Source of the DNA: Macrosteles quadrilineatus
Taxonomy: Eukaryota; Arthropoda; Insecta; Hemiptera; Cicadellidae
NCBI RefSeq assembly: GCF_028750875.1
Contig: NW_026542595.1
Span: 76,191,386 to 76,255,385 of the forward strand
Length of the DNA stretch: 64,000 nt
Direction: 5' to 3'
Below the pieces are notes generated by a model. It was not told the DNA's origin. It worked only from the letters and a program-made list of their open reading frames with translations, and searched no databases. Positions within the stretch are counted from its first letter, which is position 1. Each line of letters starts with the position of its first letter. This document shows positions 1 through 9,905 of the stretch, in pieces. A program made the translations under genes and the position numbers.

Positions 1-677
1 GATTATGGTAAACTACGATGCAAGATCTCACAGGTAAATACATTTGTATTTCTATAAGAACTCTTATAATAGGAACTAAACTGGTTCTTATTAATTCGTC
101 GATTATCCAGTTATCCATCTTTTTGCTTGAATCGAGTTCGAGAAATAAATTTAACGTTTTTACAGTCTCCTCCGTTATGCTTATAAACTAATTTTACTTT
201 GGCAAGCTTATCATTATTAAAAGAATATTATGTTATAAAAAGAATTTTATGTTGTAAAAGATAAACTTAATCAGCTGTTGAGCCGTTATGTTAAAGGTAA
301 GGGCTTTACAGTGGAGGGGATAGATTTCTTCCCCTAAAACCGCCTAAATATTGTGAACGAAGTGTGGTATTAATGATACTTATTGCAGTTCAGACTATAA
401 ATTACTTGTTTCATCAGTGTTGGTGGTGATGGGTTTTCCCTATTGCTTCCAGCTTTAGTGTAAACAATAGTAATTATTATGCAAAAAAATATCAGCCAGA
501 ACAAAATCACAACTGCCAAAATCTTCTATGTTGAAACTTTTGAATATCGAAACTCTAATCAAATCTCAAAACCGACTCTTTACCAAAGTTTTGATGGTTT
601 TGAGATTTGTTTTTGACACATGACTAAACGTTACATTCGAAACTAGTCAATAACTACTAAACTAGTAGACTAATCAA
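1..677. other. AT-rich stretch, no gene seen
   Basis: I read both strands and find no long open frame, tRNA-like motif or recognisable transposon end. It leads into the left arm of the long inverted repeat. Confidence 0.5.
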
Positions 678-3239
678 TATAAAAATGATCTTGGAAAAAA
701 AGCTGATCTTAGTCAGTAGCTACGCCATCATCTCACTCTTTCAACACTCATCCTTAACTTATCTTAGCCTTGGTGTGTCAGCATTGTATTGATCTAATCT
801 AAATGAATGTATAATCCTGAGAAAAGCGTTTTGACGGTTGAAACTGGACCCAGCTTCATGTTTATTGGGCCCTTGATAAATGTATGGTGAATGTACGGGA
901 AATGGCACCATAAAACAATAAAATATTACCCAATGTGGCTAATAAAACTGTCCATTTTGTAGTATAGTACTTATTTACTTTCCTAAAATTTCACCACGAT
1001 CGGATGGTCGTTTAGTAACGCATAAAGGACAAACATACGGCAGACAAACATTTGATTTTATATATACAGTATATAGATAAACAACAACCAAAGCAAACAG
1101 AGACAATATTTTACACAAAGAATTGGTGTTCATAGATATCCATTTTGACAAATAAATAACTTAATTCTTGGTTTGTTTAGATGTTACAATAATTTGTTTT
1201 ACATTTTTAGCTTTTTAGGGACTTTATAAGCTTATATATTTATGGAAGCTTATATATTTATGGAGCTATAAGCCACTCGTTTTACTTTGATTCACTAAAA
1301 CATCACCAACTGTAACGATAACCCCATTTTCGAATGGAAATTGTATCATAGCCATCCGTTTTGATGTAAACAATTGTAAACTTTAAAAAAGTCCAAATGA
1401 TTGACAAAATAAATCAGTACATAATCTGAAATTTTAAAAGCCTATAGGACGAAGGGATTTCAAGGGATATCATCCATCTCCACAAAAGGTACATCTAGAG
1501 AATAAGAGCTTTAAATTGATACCCAATATACCTATAAAAATAAATGTCTAGCGGGTCGATTTACTAAAAATATGAATTTTTACCCGAAACTACACAGTCT
1601 TACATTAGAAACAAAATAAACATCATCGGAAACATGTTTGCATTACGAGAAAAAGCTGTAACAGTTTCTTGCATGCTCATTAGTAAGTATTAACCTTTAG
1701 ATAAACAGACAAAGAAAAGTTTATTAGTGTGAGTTTGTTTGCAGAAACACATATTTATTTAGTCACGTGTTACAGTAAATGCATATGATTTTATCATTAA
1801 ACATTAGTTGCAATCAATTGTTGTAAAATCTTGCAGTGCGTACTGACGTGTTCTATATTTGACCATTTCTCTTGTATACTTCAGATAAACTCCTCGTCCT
1901 ATTTCCAATCTAAAGTCTGTTTGGACATGTATCAATAATGTTTATTTCTGTTTGATTTTACCCGTGTTATTTTACAAGTATGTGTGAAAATGTGTTCTTA
2001 ACATAGTTTTTATCTTTGCATTTTTTTATAGCTGAGAATTTGGGGCACTATAAAGATGGTTGTAATGTGATTTCGTATCAATGAAGAACAGGAAGCTACT
2101 GTTTGTATTTTGACATGAATGAAAAAATAAGAGTTTATACATAAATAATAATAACATTTTATTTTTCTGTTTAACTTAGTAACTTAGTTAACTACTAACT
2201 GGATAATACTTAGTAATGAACATGCAATAAACTGTTACAGCATTTTCTCGTAATGCAAATAACTGTTACAGCATTTTCTCGTAATGCAAATAACTGTTAC
2301 AGCTTTTTCTCGTAATGCAAATATGATTCCGATGATGTTTATTTTGTTTCTAATGTTAGACTGTGTAGTCGCGGTTCAAAGCTCATATTTTCAGCAAATC
2401 TACCCCTAGATATTTGTTTTTATAGGTATATTGGGTAACAATTTAAAGCTCTTATTCTGTAGATGTGCCTTTTGTGGAGATAGATGATAAAACTTGAAAG
2501 CCCTTCGTCCTATAATCTTTAAAACTCCAGAGTATGTACTGAATTATGTTGTCAACCATTTGAACTTTTTTCAAATTTATATTTGTTTACATCAAAACGG
2601 ATGGCTATGATACAATTTCAATACGAAAATGGGGTTATCGTTGCAGTTGGTGATGTTTTAGTGAATTCAAGTAAAACTAGTGGCATGTAGGGACATAAGT
2701 CCCTAAAAAGCTCAAAATTTCAAACAAATTATTGTAATATCAAAACACACCAAGAATTAATTTAATTATTTTTCAAGATGGATTTCTCTGTACACCATAT
2801 CTTTGTGTAAAATACTATCTCTGGTTTTGGTTGTTGTTATCTTTATTCTGTATAGATGAAGTACCATGTTTGACTGTCGTATGTTTGTCCTTTATGTTTG
2901 TTTCCTAAACGACCATTCGATCGTGATGAAATTTTAGGAAAGTAAATAAGTACTATACTACAAAATAGACAGTTTTATTAGCCCTATTGAGTAATATTCT
3001 ATGGTTTTATGATTCCATTTCCCATACATTCATTAAGGGTCCAATAAACAAGGATAGCTGGGTACAGTTTCAAACCCTTAAAACGCTCTTCTCAGTATCA
3101 TACATTCACTTAGATTAGATCAATACAAAGGCGCGTTTAAGGCTAAGATAAGTGGAGGATGAGTTTTGAAAGAATGAGATGACGGCTTAGCTACTGACTA
3201 AGATCAGCAGGTTTTTCCAAGATAATTTTTATACTCAAT
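678..3239. repeat. Long inverted repeat with ~1-kb arms
   Basis: The left arm (about 678-1691) reappears as reverse complement at about 2207-3239, with a spacer of roughly 515 bp. Matching landmarks include the block at 955-1040 against 2875-2965, the block around 1330 against 2620, and the block at 1600-1660 against 2300-2370. Identity is high but clearly below 100 percent, with substitutions and small indels spread through both arms, so the duplication is not recent. No transposase or RT frame is visible in arms or spacer, and I could not fix a target site duplication. It could be a fold-back transposon or an old inverted duplication. Arm limits are approximate, by eye. Confidence 0.75.
2230..2322. 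repeat. 31-bp tandem repeat, three copies
   Basis: Three consecutive 31-bp units begin with AACTGTTACAGC and end with CGTAATGCAAAT. The third differs by one base (GCTTTT instead of GCATTT). The equivalent place in the left arm of the surrounding inverted repeat (around 1645-1670) has one unit, so the expansion happened in the right arm after the arms formed. Confidence 0.85.
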
Positions 3240-3816
3240 AGAAATTAGTAATTAAAATAACCACAATCTGTCGGTGTCTGACGACAACTACGACGATTTC
3301 ACTCAAAACCTTGGCGAAAACTTAAACATGGGTATGTGATTCCTAGTTGTTTTAATAGTAGGCAACAGGCATAACTGGTTATTCAGCTAGAAAGGCTGAA
3401 AATGAAACCTTTCATTAATTGTGCGATTGTAGTAACCTATTTGGAAAACTTCTAGTATTGAATCACATTTAATAAAGTGTACTCGTTTAGCTTCTGAAAT
3501 AAGTAAATTGAACGTCAGGAGGTGGTGATAAAGTAATGTACAGGGAAATGGTGAAATCAATGTGATAGCTTACTGGGCCACTCCCGCCCCATGCTGGGTG
3601 CTGAGCCAAGTGACAAATCATCTGATTAACACATCTTTGTCCTGCATACGGCATACGGCTATTTCATAAATATATCATATGTAATTACTATAAAATTTGG
3701 AATCGCTTTAAAATGTGACAAACCTTTGAGTATTGAATAGTCAATAGACCCAATATTATATAAAATATTTTATTTCAAATACCTATATTTTCTTGCAAAT
3801 AATTATCCTGGTATAA

Positions 3817-3861
3817 AAAACTGGTATTTGGGCATAATAGCTATGCCCAAATACCAGTTTT
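3817..3861. repeat. 20-bp perfect inverted repeat at the 5' edge of the PLE
   Basis: AAAACTGGTATTTGGGCATA (3817-3836) is repeated as its exact reverse complement at 3842-3861 after a 5-base spacer. The right arm lies inside the open frame of the Penelope-like element, whose frame opens just after the stops at 3835-3840. A short inverted copy of the element's own 5' end is what a snap-back event during target-primed reverse transcription would leave. That mechanism is inference. Confidence 0.8.
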
Positions 3862-4041
3862 AAAGGATTATTAAATTCAGATCCAAACAAAAATTTTCAG
3901 CAACCCAATACACAAAATTTTCAGCAACCTAATACAACAAATTTTCAGCATCCCATTGTCCAAAATGAACTTGTAAACAACCTACAGATAAACAGTACTC
4001 CTAACCTAAATGAAGAACAAATTAAAACTGAGGGAAATGTA

Positions 4042-5832
4042 ATGAATCTATCTAAATATGTTCTGAATGTAGATGAAATCTCTGTCCTCAATAAAGGTCT
4101 CACTTTCTCTCCACGTCCCAAGTTTAATCACTTTGATTTTGTCGCAGATGGTCTCTCTTTTGCTAGAAATGTCAGAATACAATATTATATTAAACAACAG
4201 CCAAACACAGTCCAAATTCACAGTCCAAATTGTTCAACGCCCAATTGCTTGGATAAATTCAAACCTAAATCAAACTGGGAACCTGATCCTCTTCCTCCTG
4301 ACCATCCAGTAGAGCAATTCATTAATACTGTAATCTCCAACATTTCTGATCCTAAATTTGAATCCTCACTACATTCAAAGGATAATCTTACAAAAAATGA
4401 AAGAAAAGCTATACGTTCATTGAAAGAAAATTCTTCCATAATAATTGTAAAAGCAGATAAAGGCAACAGTACAGTAATCTTGAATCGTGAAGATTATATA
4501 AAAGAAGCAGAAAGACAACTGAATGACGCTGAATTCTACAAAAAAATCCCAAATGACCCTACCTTAACTTTCAATGATGACATTTCTAAATTTTTGCAAA
4601 AATATGGACCAAATGAAGACCTAAGTCAAGAAACTATAAAACTTTTGAGCCCTCTAAATCCAAGAACACCAATTTTTTATCTTTTACCTAAAGTCCACAA
4701 ACCCATTCGACCACCACCTGGAAGACCTATCGTATCTGGATATGGATCACCCACTGAAAGGATTTCAGCATTCGTTGATGACACCCTCCAACCAATAGTG
4801 AAAACTTTACCGTCATATATAAGAGACTCCAAAGACTTCCTTAATAAAATTAAGAACTTAAACACCCCACTAACGGACAATACTATATTGGTGACAATTG
4901 ATGTAGTTTCACTATATACTAACATCCCACATGAAGAAGGAGAAAAATCTGTAAAGAAATACCTAGAAAAACGTCCAGTTAACTCCAATTCTAGTGCAAA
5001 TTTTATTATAAACTTAATTCATTTTGTTTTAACCATGAACAATTTTAAATTCCTTGATCAAAATTACCTTCAAGTGAAAGGGACAGCTATGGGCACACGT
5101 ATGGCACCTTCTTTTGCAAACTTATTTGTTGGGCATGTTGAAGAACTTTTTCTAAATTCACAAATGTTGAAACCTTCAATTTGGTATAGGTTTATTGATG
5201 ACATTTTCATGGTTTGGGAACATGGACTAGAAAACCTGCAAACTTTCCTTGAAAATCTAAATCAATTCTCAATCCTTAAATTTACCTGGAACTTCTCAAA
5301 AGATATTGTTACTTTTTTGGATGTTGACGTTTTTGTTAGAGATGGTATGTTAAAATCCAAAATCCATGTAAAGGATACGAATACAATGGATTACTTAGCT
5401 TACTCAAGCTGTCATCCTGCACACATTAAAAAATCCATACCAAAAAGCCTATCAATACGAGCAAAAAACCTTTGTTCTGAAAATCGTGATTACCAAAATT
5501 ATATTGAAAAACTCAGCAATTCACTTAACAGAAGAGGTTATCCTAAAAATTTAATAGACAGTCAAATAAAAAGCTCAAAAAATCCTAACACAGATAATTT
5601 CAAAAAAGATCCAAAACTCATCACCCAATACTTTCCTGGCCTTTACAAAGTTAATAATGTTTTAAGAGTGGCACATAATATTCTTTCAAATTCACCTCTG
5701 ACCCATAATTTGTTTTCCAAACCCCCAAGACTAATATACAAAAAAGCTCCTAACTTAAAAGACATTCTTTCAAAACCCAAACTACCTCCCACTTCCCAAC
5801 CCTCAGCAAAACCTTCGGGCTGTAATCAATGA
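4042..5832 (+). CDS. PLE-1 reverse transcriptase
   Basis: The 596-residue RT would act in the nucleus or at the target site, copying the element's RNA into DNA primed by a nicked target. Visible landmarks are: an N-terminal block typical of PLEs with KADKGNSTVILNREDY (about residues 136-151); LPKVHKP and RPIVSGYGSPTE; the aspartate strand VTIDVVSLYTNIPHEEG; the block GTAMGTRMAPSFANLF (347-362); and the catalytic YRFIDDIF with the paired aspartates at 386-387. The start is the first ATG, but the frame is open upstream to 3841, so the true start is uncertain. The C-terminus ends at a UGA inside a Cys-rich linker, and the endonuclease follows in the same frame. The catalytic residues look intact. 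Confidence 0.9.
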   Translation: MNLSKYVLNVDEISVLNKGLTFSPRPKFNHFDFVADGLSFARNVRIQYYIKQQPNTVQIHSPNCSTPNCLDKFKPKSNWEPDPLPPDHPVEQFINTVISNISDPKFESSLHSKDNLTKNERKAIRSLKENSSIIIVKADKGNSTVILNREDYIKEAERQLNDAEFYKKIPNDPTLTFNDDISKFLQKYGPNEDLSQETIKLLSPLNPRTPIFYLLPKVHKPIRPPPGRPIVSGYGSPTERISAFVDDTLQPIVKTLPSYIRDSKDFLNKIKNLNTPLTDNTILVTIDVVSLYTNIPHEEGEKSVKKYLEKRPVNSNSSANFIINLIHFVLTMNNFKFLDQNYLQVKGTAMGTRMAPSFANLFVGHVEELFLNSQMLKPSIWYRFIDDIFMVWEHGLENLQTFLENLNQFSILKFTWNFSKDIVTFLDVDVFVRDGMLKSKIHVKDTNTMDYLAYSSCHPAHIKKSIPKSLSIRAKNLCSENRDYQNYIEKLSNSLNRRGYPKNLIDSQIKSSKNPNTDNFKKDPKLITQYFPGLYKVNNVLRVAHNILSNSPLTHNLFSKPPRLIYKKAPNLKDILSKPKLPPTSQPSAKPSGCNQ

Positions 5833-6237
5833 AACAAACCACGATGTGCCACTTGCAAATTAATCATCCCATCAAAAACTTTCACAAGCAGGCAAACAAA
5901 AAGATGTTATAACATAAATAGTAACATCACCTGTGAGTCTACTAATGTAATTTACCAAATTTCATGCAAAAATTGTCCTAAAGACTACATTGGCAAAACC
6001 ACCAATGCTCTAAGAGTTCGTATGAATGGCCACAGATATGATGTAAACCATCCTGATAAACAAAAACCTGTGGCTATTCATGCGAGAGAGCATTCTCAAA
6101 ATTTTGAACAATGTTATTCATTAAAAGGAATAAGAAAATTGGCAAAAGACGCACCAGACTTGAAATTAAGACAGCTTGAGCAAGCTCATCAATTAATACT
6201 TAAATCTAAAACACCTTCCGGTCTAAATTTGAGATAG
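5833..6237 (+). pseudogene. PLE-1 GIY-YIG endonuclease, separated from RT by an in-frame UGA
   Basis: This is the C-terminal continuation of the RT polyprotein in the same reading frame, without its own ATG at the start (the first Met is at 6022). It begins in a Cys-rich linker with RCATC, then shows VIYQISCKNCPKDYIGKT (from 5947), which is the GIY-YIG strand pair, followed by the Arg-rich helix RVRMNGHR and a conserved AREH. The domain nicks DNA for insertion in PLEs. The upstream UGA at 5830 sits where the spacing of the Cys pattern (C-x-x-?) suggests a cysteine, consistent with a single-base mutation. It is therefore expected to be untranslated unless there is readthrough. Confidence 0.85.
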
Positions 6238-6388
6238 TATATATATACATATATATATAAATTTTTTTCTTTCTTTCTATCAAAACGTTTTCTTTTTTAC
6301 TTCTTCATAAATTATATGTATTTTGGATTTTTGCTAAAACCATATGATTCAGAGTGGTAAACACTTCTATTTGTTATTGTGTTTGTTC

Positions 6389-6426
6389 CTGAAGAAGGCT
6401 AATGCCGAAATATAGAAATTTCTATA
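6389..6426 (+). ncRNA. Hammerhead-ribozyme-like motif in the PLE-1 3' end
   Basis: The order is CTGAAGA (6389-6395, fitting the conserved CUGANGA core), a 3-bp GGC/GCC stem with TAAT loop (6397-6406), then GAAA (6407-6410) and a self-complementary stem-III segment TATAGAAATTTCTATA (6411-6426). PLE terminal regions are known to carry short hammerheads, which supports the call. One extra A between the first core and stem II and the very weak stem II may make it inactive. Confidence 0.5.
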
Positions 6427-6489
6427 AAAGTGTGTGATAAGTTTATTTTGAAAATGATTAAGCCGTTTGGCAATATTATTAATATGAAG

Positions 6490-6592
6490 TAATAAATTTT
6501 TCAAATGTTATTAAAATATGTCCATAGACAAGCCAAGCTACAACAGTGTATTTATTCTCTATAAGAATAACATGGTAATTTAAATTTTGGAT
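6490..6592 (+). repeat. Dispersed repeat B, copy 1
   Basis: This stretch (gtccatagacaagcc..., with a TATAAGAATAACATGG core at 6558-6573) matches 29873-29960 in the same orientation with moderate identity. A related core, ending in CCATAAGATTAACATGG, appears at 21776-21800. There is no coding content; it is probably an old non-autonomous repeat. Confidence 0.55.
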
Positions 6593-7095
6593 TATAACGT
6601 AAAAGATTTTTCGGAAATATTTAAGGAAATGTTATTATGCGTAGTAGTTGAAACCAATACATTTAATACTATTTGCCACATTATGTAAAGTAAACAGTTT
6701 TACAACGGTTTTTATTGTCAACACAAAAATATTGGTTGGTTCTCGCTCGTAAGTTTGTCTAGAAATTACTATAAGACCTGGACTACGTATGTACAAATAT
6801 CTTTGTTTCCACACCTTAAAAGCAATACTATAAGTATACTTTAATAGTAACAATGTTCGAAAGAGCTTTGGTTGACCCAATAGAAGTTGCATTTATGAAC
6901 ATTTATTATTTATTTATTATGTATGAATAGATGTATGAATAGATTGATTGATATAACGAGGCTTTATGATGATGAGAGGCTTTAGTAACATTGATGGATG
7001 GTTTGGTTAGTTATTCTGAGTATTCAAGTTTACTTTGTAAGACGTACGGCATTAAGGAATATAATAAAAGAATCTTAACAGCTGGTTCAACCAAA
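6593..7095. other. No gene seen
   Basis: This is AT-rich sequence. The short minus-strand frame here (6892-6635) has no recognisable motif and no splice-site support. Confidence 0.4.
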
Positions 7096-7099
7096 CAAT

Positions 7100-7330
7100 T
7101 ATTTTTTTAATTTATGACAACAGCTAATTTGCAACCATAAGGTGAGTGAGCGTGGCGAACGAACTTAAACTGGAGGCGAGTTAACGTAGTGAGCGAGTGA
7201 AGGCAAGTGAGGGCATCATCAAACGAGTTCCAACCTAAAGGTGAGCAAGCGTAACCAACGATCTTAAACCAGGACGTGATGAGCGATGCGAACAAAGCTC
7301 ATCTTGAAAATGACCGAGCATTTGACATAA
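7100..7330 (-). repeat. Family A repeat, internal array, minus orientation
   Basis: The reverse complement carries the units also seen at 33220-33470 and 33870-34060, built around TTCGTTCGCTACGCTCACTC and GAGCTCGTTCGC. They are preceded in that orientation by a segment matching the start of the other copies (about 7300-7330). The frame running through it is a by-product of the repeat. Confidence 0.7.
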
Positions 7331-8003
7331 AATCACATTTAATTAGGACAGGACTTGGGACAGGACGACGTCTGTCGGGCCAGCTAGTATTTAATAATCC
7401 TTGGTTTAATTTACTACTTAAATGTATAAACATATGTTCTCAATCAAATGAAATTTTTCTCTATGGTTAACATATGTTGTATTTAAAAAAAAAACAAATA
7501 AGAGTTCTTGTTCTCGTGCAATCTTCCCTCTCATAAATATAATTAATATACAAGTTTCAATTTCAATATGTCATTGTATCTGGCCATAAGTTTGTCAGCC
7601 ATCGGAGTGTAGGGTGTGATAGCTGTTTTACTAGCCCTAGCTACATACCTCCTTTATATCGTTACATACAACGCCATTGATACACCACTAACAAGTTTCA
7701 ATATGTCATTGTATCTGGCCATAAGTTTGTCAGCCATCGGAGTGTAGGGTGTGATAGCTGTTTTACTAGCCCTAGCTACATACCTCCTTTATATCGTTAC
7801 ATACAACGCCATTGATACACCACTAACAAGTTTCAATATGTCATTGTATCTGGCCATAAGTTTGTCAGCCATCGGAGTGTAGGGTGTGATAGCTGTTTTA
7901 CTAGCCCTAGCTACATACCTCCTTTATATCGTTACATACAACGCCATTGATACACCACTAACAAGTTTCAATATGTCATTGTATCTGGCCGTAAGTTTTT
8001 CAG

Positions 8004-8225
8004 AGTTCATTTTCCTACTACTGGATATTGAAAATTTTAATAATAAAATAAACAGTTACCTTGTTCAATATCCTTTGGTGCTGTTTGATGACGACCGGTT
8101 TCGTGACGACAATCACATCATCAGGTCAATCCTCGTAGAACGATTCGATGTGATCGTCGTCACGAAACCGGTCGTCATCAAACAGCACCAAAGGATATTG
8201 AACAAGGTAACTGTTTATTTTATTA
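8004..8225. mobile_element. PLE-derived palindromic insertion with 13-bp target duplication
   Basis: The insert is flanked by exact copies of GTAAGTTTTTCAG at 7991-8003 and 8226-8238, and removing it restores the 135-bp period of copy 4. The insert is itself an inverted repeat: the stretch at about 8038-8110 reappears as reverse complement at about 8152-8225. It has no coding sequence. A hammerhead motif in the minus orientation (8124 down to 8090) points to an origin from the terminal repeat of a Penelope-like element, or from a small hammerhead-bearing retroelement. Long variable target duplications fit a retrotransposition origin. Confidence 0.75.
8085..8128 (-). ncRNA. Hammerhead ribozyme motif, minus strand
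   Basis: Read on the minus strand, CTGATGA (8124-8118) is followed by a short stem with matching GTGA/TCAC arms, then GAAA (8102-8099) and the self-complementary ACCGGT-type stem III. This is the minimal type I layout known from PLEs, in which the short stem III requires dimers for activity. The other arm of the palindrome (around 8140-8180, plus strand) keeps the GAAACCGGT part but has lost the CTGATGA core. Confidence 0.6.
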
Positions 8226-8477
8226 GTAAGTTTTTCAGCCAACGGAGTGTTGGGTGTGGTAGCTGTTTTATTAGCCCTAGCTACATACCTCCTTTGTATC
8301 GTTGCATACAACGCCATTGATACACCACTAACAAGTTTCAATATGCCATTGTATCTGGCCGTAAGTTTTTCAGCCAACGGAGTGTTGGGTGTGATAGCTG
8401 TTTTACTAGCCCTAGCTACATACCTCCTTTATATCGTTGCATACAACGCCATCGATACACCACTAACAAGTTTCAAT

Positions 8478-8630
8478 ATGTAAAGAATAAGAATAAGAAT
8501 AATGTTTATTTTCCCAAATAGTTACAAATAGATACAGCAAAACAAAATTACAGTTTTTATAAATTCATAAAGTAATTTTATAAAATATTTTAAAGTCTTT
8601 ATTGCAATATTCTAATTATAAGTAAAAAAA
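8478..8630 (-). mobile_element. Non-LTR 3'-end fragment inserted in the array
   Basis: On the minus strand this reads as an AT-rich 3' tail ending in tandem TTCTTA units (plus strand AATAAGAATAAGAATAATG). It interrupts array copy 6. Simple-repeat tails of this type mark the 3' end of several non-LTR clades. No coding part remains and the target duplication is unclear. Confidence 0.45.
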
Positions 8631-8764
8631 ATGTCATTGTATCTGGCCGTAAGTTTTTCAGCCAACGGAGTGTTGGGTGTGATAGCTGTTTTACTAGCCC
8701 TAGCTACATACCTCCTTTATATCGTTGCATACAACGCCATTGATACACCACTAACAAGTTTCAT

Positions 8765-9016
8765 ATGTCATTGTATCTGGCCGTAAGTTTTTCAGCCAAC
8801 GGAGTGTTGGGTGTGATAGCTGTTTTACTAGCCCTAGCTACATACCTCCTTTATATCGTTGCATACAACGCCATTGATACACCACTAAATATTTGTGATG
8901 CTTGTGTTGCTAAGGGCCAAGAAGAAACTAAAGAAGAAAGCAAGAAGAAACAAGTGTCTGACCTGCTGGACTTGTCTGGACACAATGTAGACACCGAGAA
9001 ATTGGACTCAAGTTAA
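8765..9016 (+). CDS. Candidate 3' terminal exon of a small membrane protein
   Basis: The last array unit leads without a stop into a non-repetitive tail and a TAA at 9014-9016. The frame encodes a transmembrane segment (VLGVIAVLLALATYLLYIVA, about residues 14-33), then NICDACVAKG and a charged tail rich in E and K ending in LDSS. The likely exon start is after the acceptor-like TTTTTCAG (ends about 8803) rather than the ATG at 8765; earlier exons would lie upstream or outside the window. The tail has codon-like composition unlike the flanking AT-rich sequence. I do not recognise the protein. It could also be a decayed copy. Confidence 0.45.
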   Translation: MSLYLAVSFSANGVLGVIAVLLALATYLLYIVAYNAIDTPLNICDACVAKGQEETKEESKKKQVSDLLDLSGHNVDTEKLDSS

Positions 9017-9905
9017 ATAACTTTACTGTGTCCTACGCCATGTAAAATTTACTATTAAAAAGTTGAAGTGAATATCAATATTGTATGACTAATTTCGAAG
9101 ATATTTAAGATGTTTTTCTCTTCATGAAATATGTATGCTTACTTAAAATTGTAATGTTTTTCTTGTAGAGGAAAATCTAAATTAAAATTGAGTTCAAAAA
9201 AAAAATTCCATATTTTTGAACTCTATTTCAGTACCGAACCCCCTTAAACCCATAACATAATTGCAATTTTTACGTACGTTAGTTACGTGAGTTATTGTAA
9301 TTGGTCCTCAAACTGCACGAGATTGTGCTCTTACATTTTGTTACAAACATGTACTAAATAATAAAACGGCTGTACACTATTTTATAATAATATTAAAGAT
9401 AAATAAATTCCAGAATATATTATATTGAAAAAAACATTGATCAAATCTTTCAATCACATTTTAAATTATTGCAAATCTTAAAAAAATATATTGGTGCGCT
9501 TAAAAACTAAACCCAAAGAAATTACAACAAAAATTATTGTATTACAATTCCTCTGTTTCCAGGCTTATTAAATTGTACTTGTTTCATTCCTTTTAAACCT
9601 ACTGGCCATTTATTTTTTTTAAACGAGATGTATATTATAAAATGAATAATTTATTTTTTAAAGTTAAGATATCTAGAAGTAGTATAAGTAGACAAATTGA
9701 TTTGAAGATCGATACGTTAAGGATTTAATATGCCGGAATTTTGATCACATTGGAGGTAATGAGAACAAGTATAATTTAGAATTTGGAATTTTAATTGATC
9801 GGTTATCTGATCCATTTAGAAAAAAAAAAGGCTAGCTAAGCATTCCTCTTTAATTACAAACTCAATCCCGCCAACCTTCCCCTTTGAATCAGGCCAACCT
9901 TTTTA
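9017..9905. other. No gene seen (possible 3' UTR)
   Basis: This is AT-rich sequence after the candidate terminal exon. AATAAA-like motifs occur (for example near 9358-9365 and 9401-9406), so part may be a 3' UTR, but nothing else is supportable. Confidence 0.35.

Larger units (their letters stand above)
3817..6480 (+). mobile_element. Penelope-like element (PLE-1), nearly complete
   Basis: It contains an RT frame followed in the same frame by a GIY-YIG endonuclease, the hallmark domain order of the endonuclease-bearing Penelope-like retroelements. The 5' edge is taken as the 20-bp inverted repeat and the 3' edge as the AT-rich tail after the hammerhead-like motif at 6389-6426. The frame is open from 3841, about 67 codons before the first ATG at 4042, and this leader contains a short repeated segment (NFQQPNT / NFQHPIV). 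Only one stop interrupts about 800 codons, so the copy is fairly young. Target site duplications were not resolved. Confidence 0.85.
7564..8887 (+). repeat. 135-bp tandem array, seven copies, in codon register
   Basis: Unit starts are at 7564, 7699, 7834, 7969, 8339, 8474/8631 and 8765 (start of ATGTCATTG in the last two). The period is exactly 135 bp (45 codons) except for a one-base loss before the last copy. Each unit translates as a hydrophobic segment containing GVIAVLLALATYLLYIV followed by AYNAIDTPL. Copies 1-3 carry a TAG in that frame (gagtgTAGgg) while copies 4-7 have a sense codon. Copy 4 holds a 222-bp insertion and copy 6 is preceded by a LINE fragment. Each unit contains GTAAGTTTTTCAG, which is both donor-like and acceptor-like, so the array may be duplicated intron-exon boundary rather than translated repeat. 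Confidence 0.9.

Noticed and set aside
7564..8887. CRISPR array
   Set aside because: The repeats are directly adjacent 135-bp units without spacers, in eukaryotic DNA.
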